From the NCBI GenBank assembly GCA_964583825.1, contig CAZOXM010000118.1:1-13236 (forward strand): 13,236 nt of DNA, written 5' to 3'. A program made the position numbers and the translations under genes. Below the pieces are notes generated by a model. That model was given only the letters and a program-made list of their open reading frames with translations, was not told where the DNA came from and searched no databases. The stretch is from GCA-1730015 sp964583825 (GTDB lineage: Bacteria; Pseudomonadota; Gammaproteobacteria; Granulosicoccales; Granulosicoccaceae). Positions 1-6,575 of the stretch are shown piece after piece. Each line of letters opens with the position of its first letter. Position 1 is the first letter of the stretch.

Positions 1-53
1 TTGTCAGTGCCGTCACCGTTGTCGGTGCCGTCACCGTCGTCCATGCCATCGCC
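1..53 (-). repeat. 18-bp tandem repeat coding for GDGTDN hexapeptides
   Basis: Three consecutive 18-bp units (1-17, 18-35, 36-53) lie in frame in the lipoprotein gene and encode G-D-G-(T/M)-D-(N/D). The two leftmost differ at one visible base, while the third is more diverged. The array continues past the left edge, so its copy number is unknown. Confidence 0.7.
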
Positions 54-299
54 GGACTGACCATTGACGGTTGGCGAACTTTGATCGTCATCGCCTGAGT
101 TCAGAATGGCACCCAGACCGATCACTCCACCAGCCAGTAACAAGGCATTGGGTGCATTGAAGCCCCCACCGATACCACCGCTGAGTCCGCTGTTGGTATC
201 ACCGGTGGGGTCTGCACCACAACCGATCAGACTGATGCTGCTGGCAATGACAAGGGGCAGTGCTTTGAAGTAGCGCGGTAAATGTGCGTGGTATTTCAT
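1..299 (-). CDS. Partial lipoprotein with Asp/Gly-rich hexapeptide repeats
   Basis: The gene starts at ATG 299-297 on the minus strand and leaves the window at its left edge, so only about 99 residues are visible. The N-terminus has basic and aromatic residues, then a hydrophobic stretch ending in a lipobox, L24-I-G-C27, which is a signal peptidase II site. Residue +2 is Ala, so there is no inner-membrane retention Asp and an outer-membrane location is likely (inference). A Gly-rich segment follows (residues 37-46), then a second hydrophobic stretch (about 48-66), then an acidic region that resolves into hexapeptides GDGMDD and GDGTDN from residue 83. Such Asp-rich repeats resemble Ca2+-binding thrombospondin type 3-like repeats, but binding is not shown. 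A weak Shine-Dalgarno sequence (AAGAG) lies 8 nt before the ATG. The family and function of the missing C-terminal part are unknown. Confidence 0.75.
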   Translation of the reverse strand, partial: MKYHAHLPRYFKALPLVIASSISLIGCGADPTGDTNSGLSGGIGGGFNAPNALLLAGGVIGLGAILNSGDDDQSSPTVNGQSGDGMDDGDGTDNGDGTD

Positions 300-347
300 A
301 GAAATTACTCTTGGTCTTTTTGCTGTTGCGATTTTGAGCGACGTGTG

Positions 348-367
348 CTGACAGCAGGCGCTGTCAG
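348..367. other. Perfect 8-bp hairpin in the lipoprotein leader
   Basis: CTGACAGC (348-355) and GCTGTCAG (360-367) pair perfectly around a 4-nt loop. It sits 49 bases upstream of the lipoprotein ATG, in the 287-bp gap 300-586 between two minus-strand genes. There is no T-run, so it is not a classical terminator; a 5'-UTR structure or operator is possible. In the same gap, ACGAT (470-474) pairs with ATCGT (479-483), flanked by CACTTTT (444-450) and AAAAGTG (484-490). I see no gene in this gap. Confidence 0.4.
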
Positions 368-573
368 CCGGTGGGCCAGTCAATGCGGCCCTGCGGCAAT
401 AACACGTGGCAGATTTACTACCGTACAGACCAAGGATAATTTTCACTTTTTATGAAAACAACACTCACTACGATAAAAATCGTAAAAGTGTTTCCATGTC
501 TTGTAGTGCGATCAAAAGCTGCACGAAAAGTCCGCACTAGGGAAGAAAGGTGGGTTACACAGTGTTTCATGAG

Positions 574-591
574 AATAACAAGCTTGTTATT
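574..591. other. Perfect 18-bp palindrome spanning the regulator's stop codon
   Basis: AATAACAAGCTTGTTATT is self-complementary over its full length. The TAA stop codon of the minus-strand HTH gene (587-589) lies inside it. It could be a weak terminator stem or a dimeric protein-binding site. The lack of a loop and of a clear T-tract argues against an efficient intrinsic terminator. Confidence 0.45.
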
Positions 592-1333
592 TGTCGATCG
601 TCGTACGTTCCAGTTGAGAAAATGCATCGAACATCCAGTGCCTGATTGCCAGGACCATCGTCGTGCCCTGACGCTGCTCCAGTGGCAGCTTTCGTTCTTC
701 TCTGACAGTATCATCGAACAGTTGCCCCACTGTGTTCAGCCGCTCCAGCAGTTGTTGTCTTGCAACGGCAGAAATGTCGCCGTTTTTTACCAGCCGCATA
801 CAACCGTCCTCGGTGAAGTCGGCGTTGAAAAACGGGCCCTGCACCTCCTGGTTAAAATACCGCTCGATCGGTCCGTTGGGCTGCCAACTGAAATTACTGG
901 CAATCAATGGCTTCACGCGATTGCCGGGTAACAGTTCGATCAGCTGCATCCGGTCCAGTCTGGCCAGGTAGCGAATGCCTTCGACTTCAGTGATTTCGTA
1001 GCGCGCCAGAATATCGCTGAACGTCCAGTGATTCACCAGGCAGTAGGCGACCAGCAACAGCTTCGGGTCGCTGATTAATTCCTCTTCCTGCGCGAGTGAC
1101 AGCGACTGCAGTCGCTGCGCGGATGCCTCAGTTAGCTGCAGCAGATCACCCAGATCCAGTGAGAGCACGTCACAGATTTTGTCCAGCCGGGTGAGCGTCA
1201 TATTGCCGCTCGAAAACATCTGCTTGATCGCCGATTCAGACAGCGCCAGTTCCTGCGCCAGATCTCGGTATGTGATCCCGCGGGTTTTAAGCAGGCGCTT
1301 CAGTTCCTGGACTAATCGGATGGATGTGGCCAT
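587..1333 (-). CDS. XRE-family helix-turn-helix transcriptional regulator
   Basis: This 248-residue protein has an N-terminal Cro/C1-type DNA-binding domain, roughly residues 5-65. The helix-turn-helix falls near T21-S42 (RDLAQELALSESAIKQMF) and is followed by the typical LDKICDVLSLDLGDLL helices. Residues 66-248 form a long, mostly helical region with no enzyme motif I recognise; it may sense a ligand or dimerise. The start is ATG at 1333, and it is divergent from the PspA-like gene across a 119-bp gap. That arrangement is typical of a regulator acting on its neighbour and on itself (inference). The 18-bp palindrome at 574-591 covers its stop codon. Its target and signal are unknown. Confidence 0.85.
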   Translation of the reverse strand: MATSIRLVQELKRLLKTRGITYRDLAQELALSESAIKQMFSSGNMTLTRLDKICDVLSLDLGDLLQLTEASAQRLQSLSLAQEEELISDPKLLLVAYCLVNHWTFSDILARYEITEVEGIRYLARLDRMQLIELLPGNRVKPLIASNFSWQPNGPIERYFNQEVQGPFFNADFTEDGCMRLVKNGDISAVARQQLLERLNTVGQLFDDTVREERKLPLEQRQGTTMVLAIRHWMFDAFSQLERTTIDK

Positions 1334-1452
1334 GAAAGTTCAATTATTCAGTACTTAAAGTAGGCAAATCATAGACTATTTCGGAATAAGTAGCGAAAAA
1401 CAGGCCGTATGCCGACAATCTGTTCGTCTTTTCACTCACGAGGAGTTTTCAC
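1334..1452. promoter_or_regulatory. Divergent promoter region between the XRE regulator and the PspA-like gene
   Basis: This 119-bp, AT-richer gap must hold the promoters for both directions. Short dyads are visible, such as ACTT-AA-AGT around 1352-1361 and TATT-TCGG-AATA around 1378-1389, and could be operators for the adjacent HTH protein. I could not fix convincing -35/-10 pairs. A clear Shine-Dalgarno sequence AGGAG (1441-1445) lies 7 nt before ATG 1453 and sets the start of the PspA-like gene. Confidence 0.45.
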
Positions 1453-2121
1453 ATGAGCCTGATCAAGCGTTTTGTTACCACCGTCCACAGCAGCCTGGAT
1501 CGAACCCTGGCTGGCATTGAAAATCACGAGGCGGTGGTTGACGCGGCACTTACTGACAGCCGTAACGCCGTCGCCCGCGCTCGCGTCCGACTGGCGCGTC
1601 TGGAGAAAGATGGCGCCGAGCAGCGCAACCGGGTGGCCGAGCTGACCACCCAAATTGAACTGTGGAATGAACGTGCGCGCAGCGTGGCGACAGACGACCG
1701 CGAGCGGGCGCTCGCCTGTATCCAGCGAAGGCGCCAGTGTGAGCACGAGCTGCAAGATGCCAAAACACAAATGCTCGAGCACGAAAAAATCATCCGGCGT
1801 GTGCGCGACAGCATCACCGAATCGACCCGGCGCGTGCAGTCACTGCAGTCACAGCGCAACCAGATGCGTTCGAGGGAGGCTGCGGCGTATGCAGGTCAGA
1901 TCGTTCACCGACTCGACGGTCGGGTCGGCGCTGACGTGGAAGCGGCGATAGAACGCTGGGAAGTCACGGTCGGGCAGGCTGAACTGCTGACCGAACATTA
2001 TCCGGTGGCGGACAGCGCGGATAACTTTGAACAGTCCTTTATCACCGATGAGGAAAACGCACTGCTCGAGACAGAGCTGAACGCACTGCTGCAAAGTGCA
2101 GGGGAGAACAACGATGAGTAA
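1453..2121 (+). CDS. PspA/IM30 (phage shock protein A)-like coiled-coil protein
   Basis: The protein is 222 residues, the same length as E. coli PspA. It opens with an amphipathic helix (MSLIKRFVTTVHSSLDRTL), the position used by PspA/IM30 proteins to bind stressed membranes. Residues about 25-160 form a long charged coiled coil with regularly spaced Arg/Glu/Leu, and the C-terminus is acidic. Family members assemble on the inner face of the cytoplasmic membrane and preserve its integrity. The assignment rests on architecture and length; the usual early DP motif is absent (NHEAV instead), so it is a divergent member. It overlaps the next gene by 8 nt (ATGAGTAA), which indicates translational coupling and a shared role. 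Confidence 0.75.
   Translation: MSLIKRFVTTVHSSLDRTLAGIENHEAVVDAALTDSRNAVARARVRLARLEKDGAEQRNRVAELTTQIELWNERARSVATDDRERALACIQRRRQCEHELQDAKTQMLEHEKIIRRVRDSITESTRRVQSLQSQRNQMRSREAAAYAGQIVHRLDGRVGADVEAAIERWEVTVGQAELLTEHYPVADSADNFEQSFITDEENALLETELNALLQSAGENNDE
2100..2106 (+). promoter_or_regulatory. Shine-Dalgarno AGGGGAG fixing the membrane-protein start
   Basis: This purine-rich site lies 7 nt upstream of ATG 2114. It selects that ATG over the in-frame GTG at 2096, which would itself overlap the site. Confidence 0.7.
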
Positions 2122-3511
2122 TCAGCTGGCAATGAATCACGACGAAAGCGTGCAAAAAGAGGGGCCGTGGACTGAGCGCGCGGTGATGGACGGCGGCGAA
2201 GCTGTCGTCGACAATGCTGCACCTGTGGCTGCTGTGGAAGAGAAGTCGACCGGTCTGTTGGTGCTGTTTCGAAAGTATGCTTCGTTCTCCGACCTGTTGC
2301 GTTACGGCGGTGCACTTGCCGTGTCTGTGGCGATGGCACTGTTCCTGATGGAAGGTGCCGATGCGTTAACAGATATAGAACGCTTTTTCACCATGCTAGG
2401 CTTTACCGGTGCTTTGACGGCAGCGGGGTTTCTGATGAGCCTGTTGTTAAAGGAGCAACGCGGCAGCCGCGTGTTCGTATCGTTAGCGCTGTTAGCCGTA
2501 CCGGTAAACTTCACCGTATTCGGTGCACTGATCTATTCGTTTGTGCCACTCGACGGACTGGCCATCAGCTATCCCGGCTTTGCCGAATGGCGTGCCGCCG
2601 GCAGCACTGAGATCGCGCTGGCGATTGGTGCGGGGCTGGCGGTACTCGCGCCAGTAGTGTGGGCCGGCTTTACTGTGCTCGCGCGCAGCGAACGTCGATG
2701 GCTCAGTGCCGCGCTGCTGTTGAGCAGCGCCGCACTGGTGGTGCCGGTGCGGCATGAAATCATTGTGGCGATCGTCGCACTGCTGTCTGCCTTTGCTTCG
2801 TGGTGGCTGCTGCGTCGATACGGTCGCGGATCGCTGGCGCTTAAAACCGTGGAAGGCCGGTTCGCCACATCACTGTTATTTGTCGCACCGTTGATTGTAA
2901 TCGGGCGCAGTCTTTATCTTTACGAATCCGGCGGGGCCTTGTTACTGATGCTGTGTGGCGGGCTGTATTGTGCCACCCGGTTGTTACTGAGTGCTCGCAG
3001 CACCCCCGGCTGGTTTACCGCCGTCGCTACGCTGTTTGCCGCTGTCACCGCTGTCGGTGTTGCCTGGTCAGCAGGCAGCATGATGGAGACAATGATCGAC
3101 GATGAGATTGCCATTATCATTGCCATCGTTTCCTTCCTGACTCTCAGTGTCGACCTGACACGGGTGTCACCGAATACCCGCTTCGCTTCGGCGCTCAATG
3201 TGTTCGGTGTACTGTTCTCCACCTGCCTGCTGGTGGCACTGGCGCTGTTTGAAGGCGGTACTGGTTTAATTATTCTCTGCATTGCGGTGTTGGGCGCAAC
3301 AGCAGCCACCGGCTACCTGTGGGGTCGTCCGCTAATCAGCGCGATCGCGGCGGCAGGGCTGGCCGCCATTGCGGTGACTTACGTGGAAAGCCTGTGGTCA
3401 ATGGCGTTGAATACCGGCTGGTGGGGTGTGGCTGCGCTCGGTGTAGCTGCCATCGTATGCGGATCACTGGTTGACAGAATCGGCACCACAGTGAAACCGG
3501 CTGAAGGTTGA
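2114..3511 (+). CDS. Polytopic membrane protein (about 14 helices) coupled to the PspA-like gene
   Basis: From ATG 2114 the product is 465 residues. An N-terminal acidic, probably cytoplasmic region of about 60 residues is followed by roughly 14 hydrophobic segments, beginning near residues 64-82, 91-112, 119-143 and 166-190 and ending with one at about 440-458. Short Arg-rich loops between several helices suggest the cytoplasmic side. There is no ATPase, protease or transporter motif that I recognise, so no function is given. Its start lies inside the end of the PspA-like gene, so the two are almost certainly made together. The protein is a candidate membrane partner or anchor for the PspA-like protein. 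It is not PspB or PspC, which are small. Confidence 0.8.
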   Translation: MSNQLAMNHDESVQKEGPWTERAVMDGGEAVVDNAAPVAAVEEKSTGLLVLFRKYASFSDLLRYGGALAVSVAMALFLMEGADALTDIERFFTMLGFTGALTAAGFLMSLLLKEQRGSRVFVSLALLAVPVNFTVFGALIYSFVPLDGLAISYPGFAEWRAAGSTEIALAIGAGLAVLAPVVWAGFTVLARSERRWLSAALLLSSAALVVPVRHEIIVAIVALLSAFASWWLLRRYGRGSLALKTVEGRFATSLLFVAPLIVIGRSLYLYESGGALLLMLCGGLYCATRLLLSARSTPGWFTAVATLFAAVTAVGVAWSAGSMMETMIDDEIAIIIAIVSFLTLSVDLTRVSPNTRFASALNVFGVLFSTCLLVALALFEGGTGLIILCIAVLGATAATGYLWGRPLISAIAAAGLAAIAVTYVESLWSMALNTGWWGVAALGVAAIVCGSLVDRIGTTVKPAEG

Positions 3512-3610
3512 AGTCGTCCTTTGGCTAAGAGGGTGTTGAGAAAGGTTATGAGCGACGGTCTGAGTAGGCAAATCCGGACCTGTCGAAAGAAGCCTTAGGC
3601 AAGCCATTTA

Positions 3611-3640
3611 GCACCGACGCGGCACAATACGTGTCGGTGC
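3611..3640. terminator. Hairpin between convergent genes, likely terminator
   Basis: GCACCGAC (3611-3618) pairs with GTCGGTGC (3633-3640). After a G-T wobble, two further C-G pairs extend the stem to 11 positions. On the plus strand it is followed by a T-rich tract (TCTTTCATCTTT), while on the minus strand the tail is weaker. It separates the membrane-protein gene from the convergent cnoX gene. The rest of the 3512-3650 gap holds no gene that I can see. Confidence 0.6.
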
Positions 3641-3650
3641 TCTTTCATCT

Positions 3651-4529
3651 TTAGTGCAACAGGTTAAACATCTGCCGTCGCATGACGCCCACGCGCGGGT
3701 CGTCGCCCATCGCATCGAAAATAGACACCAGCGTCTTGCGTGCACCGTCATCGCCGTACTCGCGGTCCCGCACCATCAGATCCATCAGCGTCTTTACCCC
3801 GGTATCAAAGTCGCCGCGCAGCGCCTGCTTGATACCCAGTTGAAAATGGGCGTCACTGTCCTTCGGATCCTTTGCCAGTTGATCACTGACTGCCTGTTCG
3901 TCGCGCGCCTCGTCATTCGCTTCGGTCAGCGCCAGCATGCCGCGCAGCATCGCAGCGCCCGGCTTCTTGGCATCTTCGTCAGACAGAATCGACAGGCACT
4001 GACGGGCATCGTCGTAATTGCCATCCGCGACGCAGGCCTGTCCCAGTGCAATCGCAATATCACCGTTCTCCGGATCCGCCGCCTGTGCTTCGCGCAGCAG
4101 CGCCGTCGCCGCTTCGGTCTGCCCCTGAGACTGAAGCATGCGCGCCATCTCAACCGGATCGTCCGCCGGGTCCGGTGCGGCCGGTCCGGCAGTGATGTGC
4201 TTGTCGAGAAAAGCCCGCACCTCCGCTTCAGGCAGCGCACCCATAAACTCATCCGCCACCCCGCCGTTGATAATCAGCTTTACCGTCGGCAGGCTGCGAA
4301 TGCCTAGTTGCATCGCGATTTCCTGCTCCGCCTCGGTATCGATCTTCGCGAGAATAAACGCGCCCTGATACTCATCCGCCAGCTTCGTCAAAACCGGCAT
4401 CAACTGGTGACACGGCTGACACCAGTCCGCCCAGAAATCGATCAGCACCGGTGTCTGCATCGATCCCTGCAGAATCACCGACTCAAAATTTTCCTTTGTG
4501 ACTTCAACAATATAAGGTGAATCTGCCAT
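3651..4529 (-). CDS. cnoX: CnoX/YbbN-type thioredoxin co-chaperone
   Basis: The protein is 292 residues. Residues about 5-113 form a thioredoxin fold with the active site W36-C37-Q-P-C40 and the cis-proline P81 (RSLPTV). Residues about 125-290 are helical repeats of TPR-like type (QGQTEAATALLREAQAADPENGD and similar), with a conserved-looking C-terminal region. This two-part layout matches CnoX, which binds and protects unfolded proteins under oxidative or chlorine stress and passes them to chaperones. Unlike E. coli CnoX, which lacks the first cysteine, this one keeps both and should be redox active, as in some other bacteria. A weak Shine-Dalgarno sequence (GCGAG) precedes ATG 4529. It is convergent with the membrane-protein gene, and repeat copy A begins about 60 bp upstream of its start. 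Confidence 0.88.
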   Translation of the reverse strand: MADSPYIVEVTKENFESVILQGSMQTPVLIDFWADWCQPCHQLMPVLTKLADEYQGAFILAKIDTEAEQEIAMQLGIRSLPTVKLIINGGVADEFMGALPEAEVRAFLDKHITAGPAAPDPADDPVEMARMLQSQGQTEAATALLREAQAADPENGDIAIALGQACVADGNYDDARQCLSILSDEDAKKPGAAMLRGMLALTEANDEARDEQAVSDQLAKDPKDSDAHFQLGIKQALRGDFDTGVKTLMDLMVRDREYGDDGARKTLVSIFDAMGDDPRVGVMRRQMFNLLH

Positions 4530-4568
4530 CGCGGCACTCGCTTGTAGACGGTAATTAGTAGGCGCAGG

Positions 4569-4574
4569 AGTATA
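4569..4574 (-). promoter_or_regulatory. Candidate -10 element (TATACT) for cnoX
   Basis: On the minus strand the sequence reads TATACT about 40 nt upstream of the cnoX ATG, a good match to the -10 consensus. The -35 position would fall at the first micro-hairpin of repeat A and shows no good -35 match (AGGCGA). This is prediction from sequence only. Confidence 0.35.
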
Positions 4575-4592
4575 CCAGAGGCTGTGTTTTTT

Positions 4593-4895
4593 CGCCTGCG
4601 GCGGGCTCTTGTGTCGTCACCTGCGGTGGGCTGGGGTGCTTCGCTTGCAGCGGGTAGCTTGTTTCGCCTGCGGCGGGCTCTATGGCATCACCTGCGGTGG
4701 GCCTTACTTTTAAAAAGACTAAAAGTAAGCAAAAGTCTTATTGCGACTGATCTGCCCTGCGGGTTGCCTTCGGCAATTCCGATCAACAACGCTCCGCCGG
4801 GCCGCGCTGATCACACATCCCTGTGTGGCAGCGCTAACGCGCCATCCATGGCGCTTTTACCCGGCTCCACGTTATTGCTCGGAACAAATCAAACG
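4593..4895 (+). repeat. Structured repeat, copy A (array - AT hairpin - core)
   Basis: The copy reads array first on the plus strand. Five micro-hairpins start at 4593, 4618, 4642, 4665 and 4689 (spacing 23-25): CGCC-TGC-GGCG, CACC-TGC-GGTG, CGCT-TGC-AGCG, CGCC-TGC-GGCG and CACC-TGC-GGTG. All are perfectly paired despite base changes. Next is the AT hairpin, CTTACTTTTA (4703-4712) with TAAAAGTAAG (4720-4729). The competing pair AAGACT (4715-4720) / AGTCTT (4734-4739) overlaps it. The core has a closing stem of 4779-4801 with 4860-4882 (17 of 23 positions paired). Inside are GCGCTG-AT-CACAC / GTGTG-G-CAGCGC, and GCGCCAT (4839-4845) with ATGGCGC (4848-4854). It ends with CAAACGC near 4895. Orientation is opposite to copies B, C and D. 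No convincing gene lies in it. Confidence 0.85.
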
Positions 4896-4955
4896 CAGGC
4901 AAAACAAGCAGCTCACTGCATGCGAAGCACCCCAGCCCGCCGGCCGGTGACTCTA
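4892..4955 (-). repeat. Orphan micro-hairpin array, inverted relative to copy A
   Basis: Read on the minus strand, this stretch matches the array of copy A from about 4618 to 4671. GGGCTGGGGTGCTTCGC at 4628-4644 recurs exactly in inverted form at 4922-4938. The match continues with about six mismatches over the next 30 bases, ending at GCCTGCG. It has no AT hairpin or core of its own on the expected side and directly abuts the end of copy A. Confidence 0.7.
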
Positions 4956-4965
4956 AACCCCAATT

Positions 4966-5224
4966 TCGCGCAAGCGACTCCATGCAGCCGCCACCGCGTT
5001 TGAATGGTTTTGTCACTTGTCGCGTAGCCGGGAAAAAGCGCCAGGGAAGGCGCGTTAGCGCATCCGCACAGGGAAGTGCGTCTGCGCGACCCGGCGTAGC
5101 GACAAGTGACAAAATGCCGGAGGCACCCGCAGGGCCATACAGTCGCAAAATGACTTTTGCTTACTTTTAGTCTTTTTAAAAGTAAGGCCCACCGCAGGTG
5201 ATGCAACACAGCCCGCCGCAGTCG
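4966..5224 (-). repeat. Structured repeat, copy B (core - AT hairpin - array)
   Basis: The copy begins with TCGCGCAAGCGAC (4966-4978), shared with copy D, and a CCACCGCGTTTGA block. The core closing stem joins 5008-5032 with 5090-5114. The outermost 16 bp (TTTTGTCACTTGTCGC with its complement) are perfect and so are six inner GCCGGG pairs, with three mismatches between. The closing-stem sequence is quite unlike A, C and D. Inside are GCGCC (5038-5042) / GGCGC and a GCGCA-CGCAC / GTGCG-TGCGC hairpin. The AT hairpin follows, CTTACTTTTA (5160-5169) with TAAAAGTAAG (5177-5186). The array has only two micro-hairpins, at 5190 (perfect) and 5214 (one mismatch). The strand given here marks array-last orientation. 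Confidence 0.85.
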
Positions 5225-5319
5225 ATAACCCCAAACAAATAACCAAAACCCACACCTGCAGTGTTACCCTAACCAAACCACCACCCCGTCCAATCACCGG
5301 TTACACCAGTCACACTGTA
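5225..5319 (+). promoter_or_regulatory. Leader upstream of the MFS gene
   Basis: This AC-rich stretch of 95 bases separates repeat B from the MFS start. It must hold the promoter of the sugar locus unless transcription enters through the repeat. I see no convincing -35/-10 pair, no Shine-Dalgarno sequence and no hairpin. Confidence 0.25.
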
Positions 5320-6516
5320 GTGAACCTCCCCACACGCGCAATTCAGCGTCGAGTGCTGCTTTCGGCAACGGTCGCCCATGCCTGTCAGGACGGTATGGTC
5401 GCTGTGCAGTTTGTTCTTCTGCCGCTGCTTTCACTGAGTCTGGGACTGACCTATACACAGGTAGGCGTATTGAAAGCGACGTCCAGCCTGGCAATGTCAT
5501 GTCTTGAAATACCGTCCGGAATGATAGCGAGACGTTTTGGCGAACGTCGCTTGCTGATCGTCGGGCTTAGCGGTGCAGCGCTCGGCTATGCCGGACTCAC
5601 TTTTGCCACCACTTTTTTCGCCGCACTGCTGTTCGTGTTGATCGCCGGCTGTGGTGCCGCCTTCCAACATGCTCTGTCATCCTCTCTGCTGGTGCGACAT
5701 TTTGAATCCGGCACGCGCCGCAAGGCACTTGGCACTTACAACGCTTCCGGAGATGTCGGGAAGTTACTCTACACCGGCTTGTTCAGTGTAATGGTGGGAG
5801 CCGGCTTCGCATGGAACAGCGTTGTGATGCTGATGGCGATAGCAGCGCTCGCGGCTGCAGCGGTGGTTTATACACTGTTGCAAAGAGTGGATGCCCCGTT
5901 GGAGGAAAAACACACCTCGGCCGGTGAGGGCGGATGGGGCATTCAACACAAAGGGCGATTTTCGGGCGTGCTTACCACGGTTTTTCTCGACAGCTTTGTA
6001 CAGGCTGGATTCTTTACGTTTATTGCATTAATTCTGATCGACAAAGGAGTGAATGCGGGAGCGGCCTCCTTTGGTGTCGTGCTAACGCTCGCCGGTGGTG
6101 CCTGCGGTAAATTCGCCGGTGGTTATCTGGCTGCAGGCATGGGCGACAGAATCGCCTTTCTTTTTATACAACTCCTCACCGTCGCGGGATTGTTGTGTGT
6201 CATCTATTTTCCAGCCGATACACTGATGTTTACTTTGCCCTTAATCGGATTATTCGTGCAGGGGTCATCCACTATTTCCTACGGCGCCGTGGCCGATTGC
6301 TGCGATGCAGATCAAAGTGCGCGCGCCTATTCACTGGTGTATACGATGGCGAGTGTTGGCAGCGTGATCGGGCCGCTGACACTGGGCGTGGTCGCAGATC
6401 GTATCCATCTAAACGCACTGGTTATTATGTTAATGATGGTGACTTTGTTATCACTGACTGTGCTGTCAACACTGTCTGGCAGACGAAAAAAATCAACGCT
6501 GATACAGCCACGCTAA
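5320..6516 (+). CDS. Major facilitator superfamily (MFS) transporter
   Basis: The product is 398 residues with about 12 hydrophobic helices in two halves joined by a hydrophilic loop (near residues 192-210, LEEKHTSAGEGG). An MFS motif A-like loop between helices 2 and 3 reads GMIARRFGERR, around residues 67-77. It would be an inner-membrane, proton- or gradient-driven carrier. The substrate is unknown: its place ahead of a sugar kinase suggests a sugar or polyol, but drug-efflux members look alike. The start is uncertain. GTG 5320 gives a full first helix but has no Shine-Dalgarno sequence, and GTG 5353 is an in-frame alternative. ATG 5395 has an AGGA before it but would cut into helix 1. The kinase gene follows after 59 nt, so the two are probably one operon. 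Confidence 0.8.
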   Translation: MNLPTRAIQRRVLLSATVAHACQDGMVAVQFVLLPLLSLSLGLTYTQVGVLKATSSLAMSCLEIPSGMIARRFGERRLLIVGLSGAALGYAGLTFATTFFAALLFVLIAGCGAAFQHALSSSLLVRHFESGTRRKALGTYNASGDVGKLLYTGLFSVMVGAGFAWNSVVMLMAIAALAAAAVVYTLLQRVDAPLEEKHTSAGEGGWGIQHKGRFSGVLTTVFLDSFVQAGFFTFIALILIDKGVNAGAASFGVVLTLAGGACGKFAGGYLAAGMGDRIAFLFIQLLTVAGLLCVIYFPADTLMFTLPLIGLFVQGSSTISYGAVADCCDADQSARAYSLVYTMASVGSVIGPLTLGVVADRIHLNALVIMLMMVTLLSLTVLSTLSGRRKKSTLIQPR

Positions 6517-6575
6517 ACTGGATTAGCAACTCGTTCGTCTGGTCAAAAACCAGCCCTGCTGGCGCGAGAAAGGTC

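Noticed and set aside
452..931. Plus-strand frame of 159 residues
   Set aside because: It lies mostly antisense to the XRE regulator gene, shows no recognisable domain, and its start has no ribosome site.
3512..3610. Possible remnant of an insertion sequence end after the membrane-protein gene
   Set aside because: GGCTAAG and CTTAGGC-like pieces are too short and imperfect to call.
4593..5224. Complete insertion sequence or MITE with terminal inverted repeats
   Set aside because: No transposase frame, no clear target-site duplication and no common terminal inverted repeat could be fixed; the inverted parts are whole modules.
4584..5297. Several open frames of 60-140 residues across the repeats
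   Set aside because: They follow the palindromic repeat sequence in many frames, give similar low-complexity peptides in each copy (for example AAIPINNAPPGRAD), and lack starts with ribosome sites.
6195..6575. N-terminal extension of the kinase frame inside the MFS gene
   Set aside because: The 127 extra residues overlap the well-supported MFS C-terminus, resemble no FGGY domain, and ATG 6576 gives the expected N-terminus.
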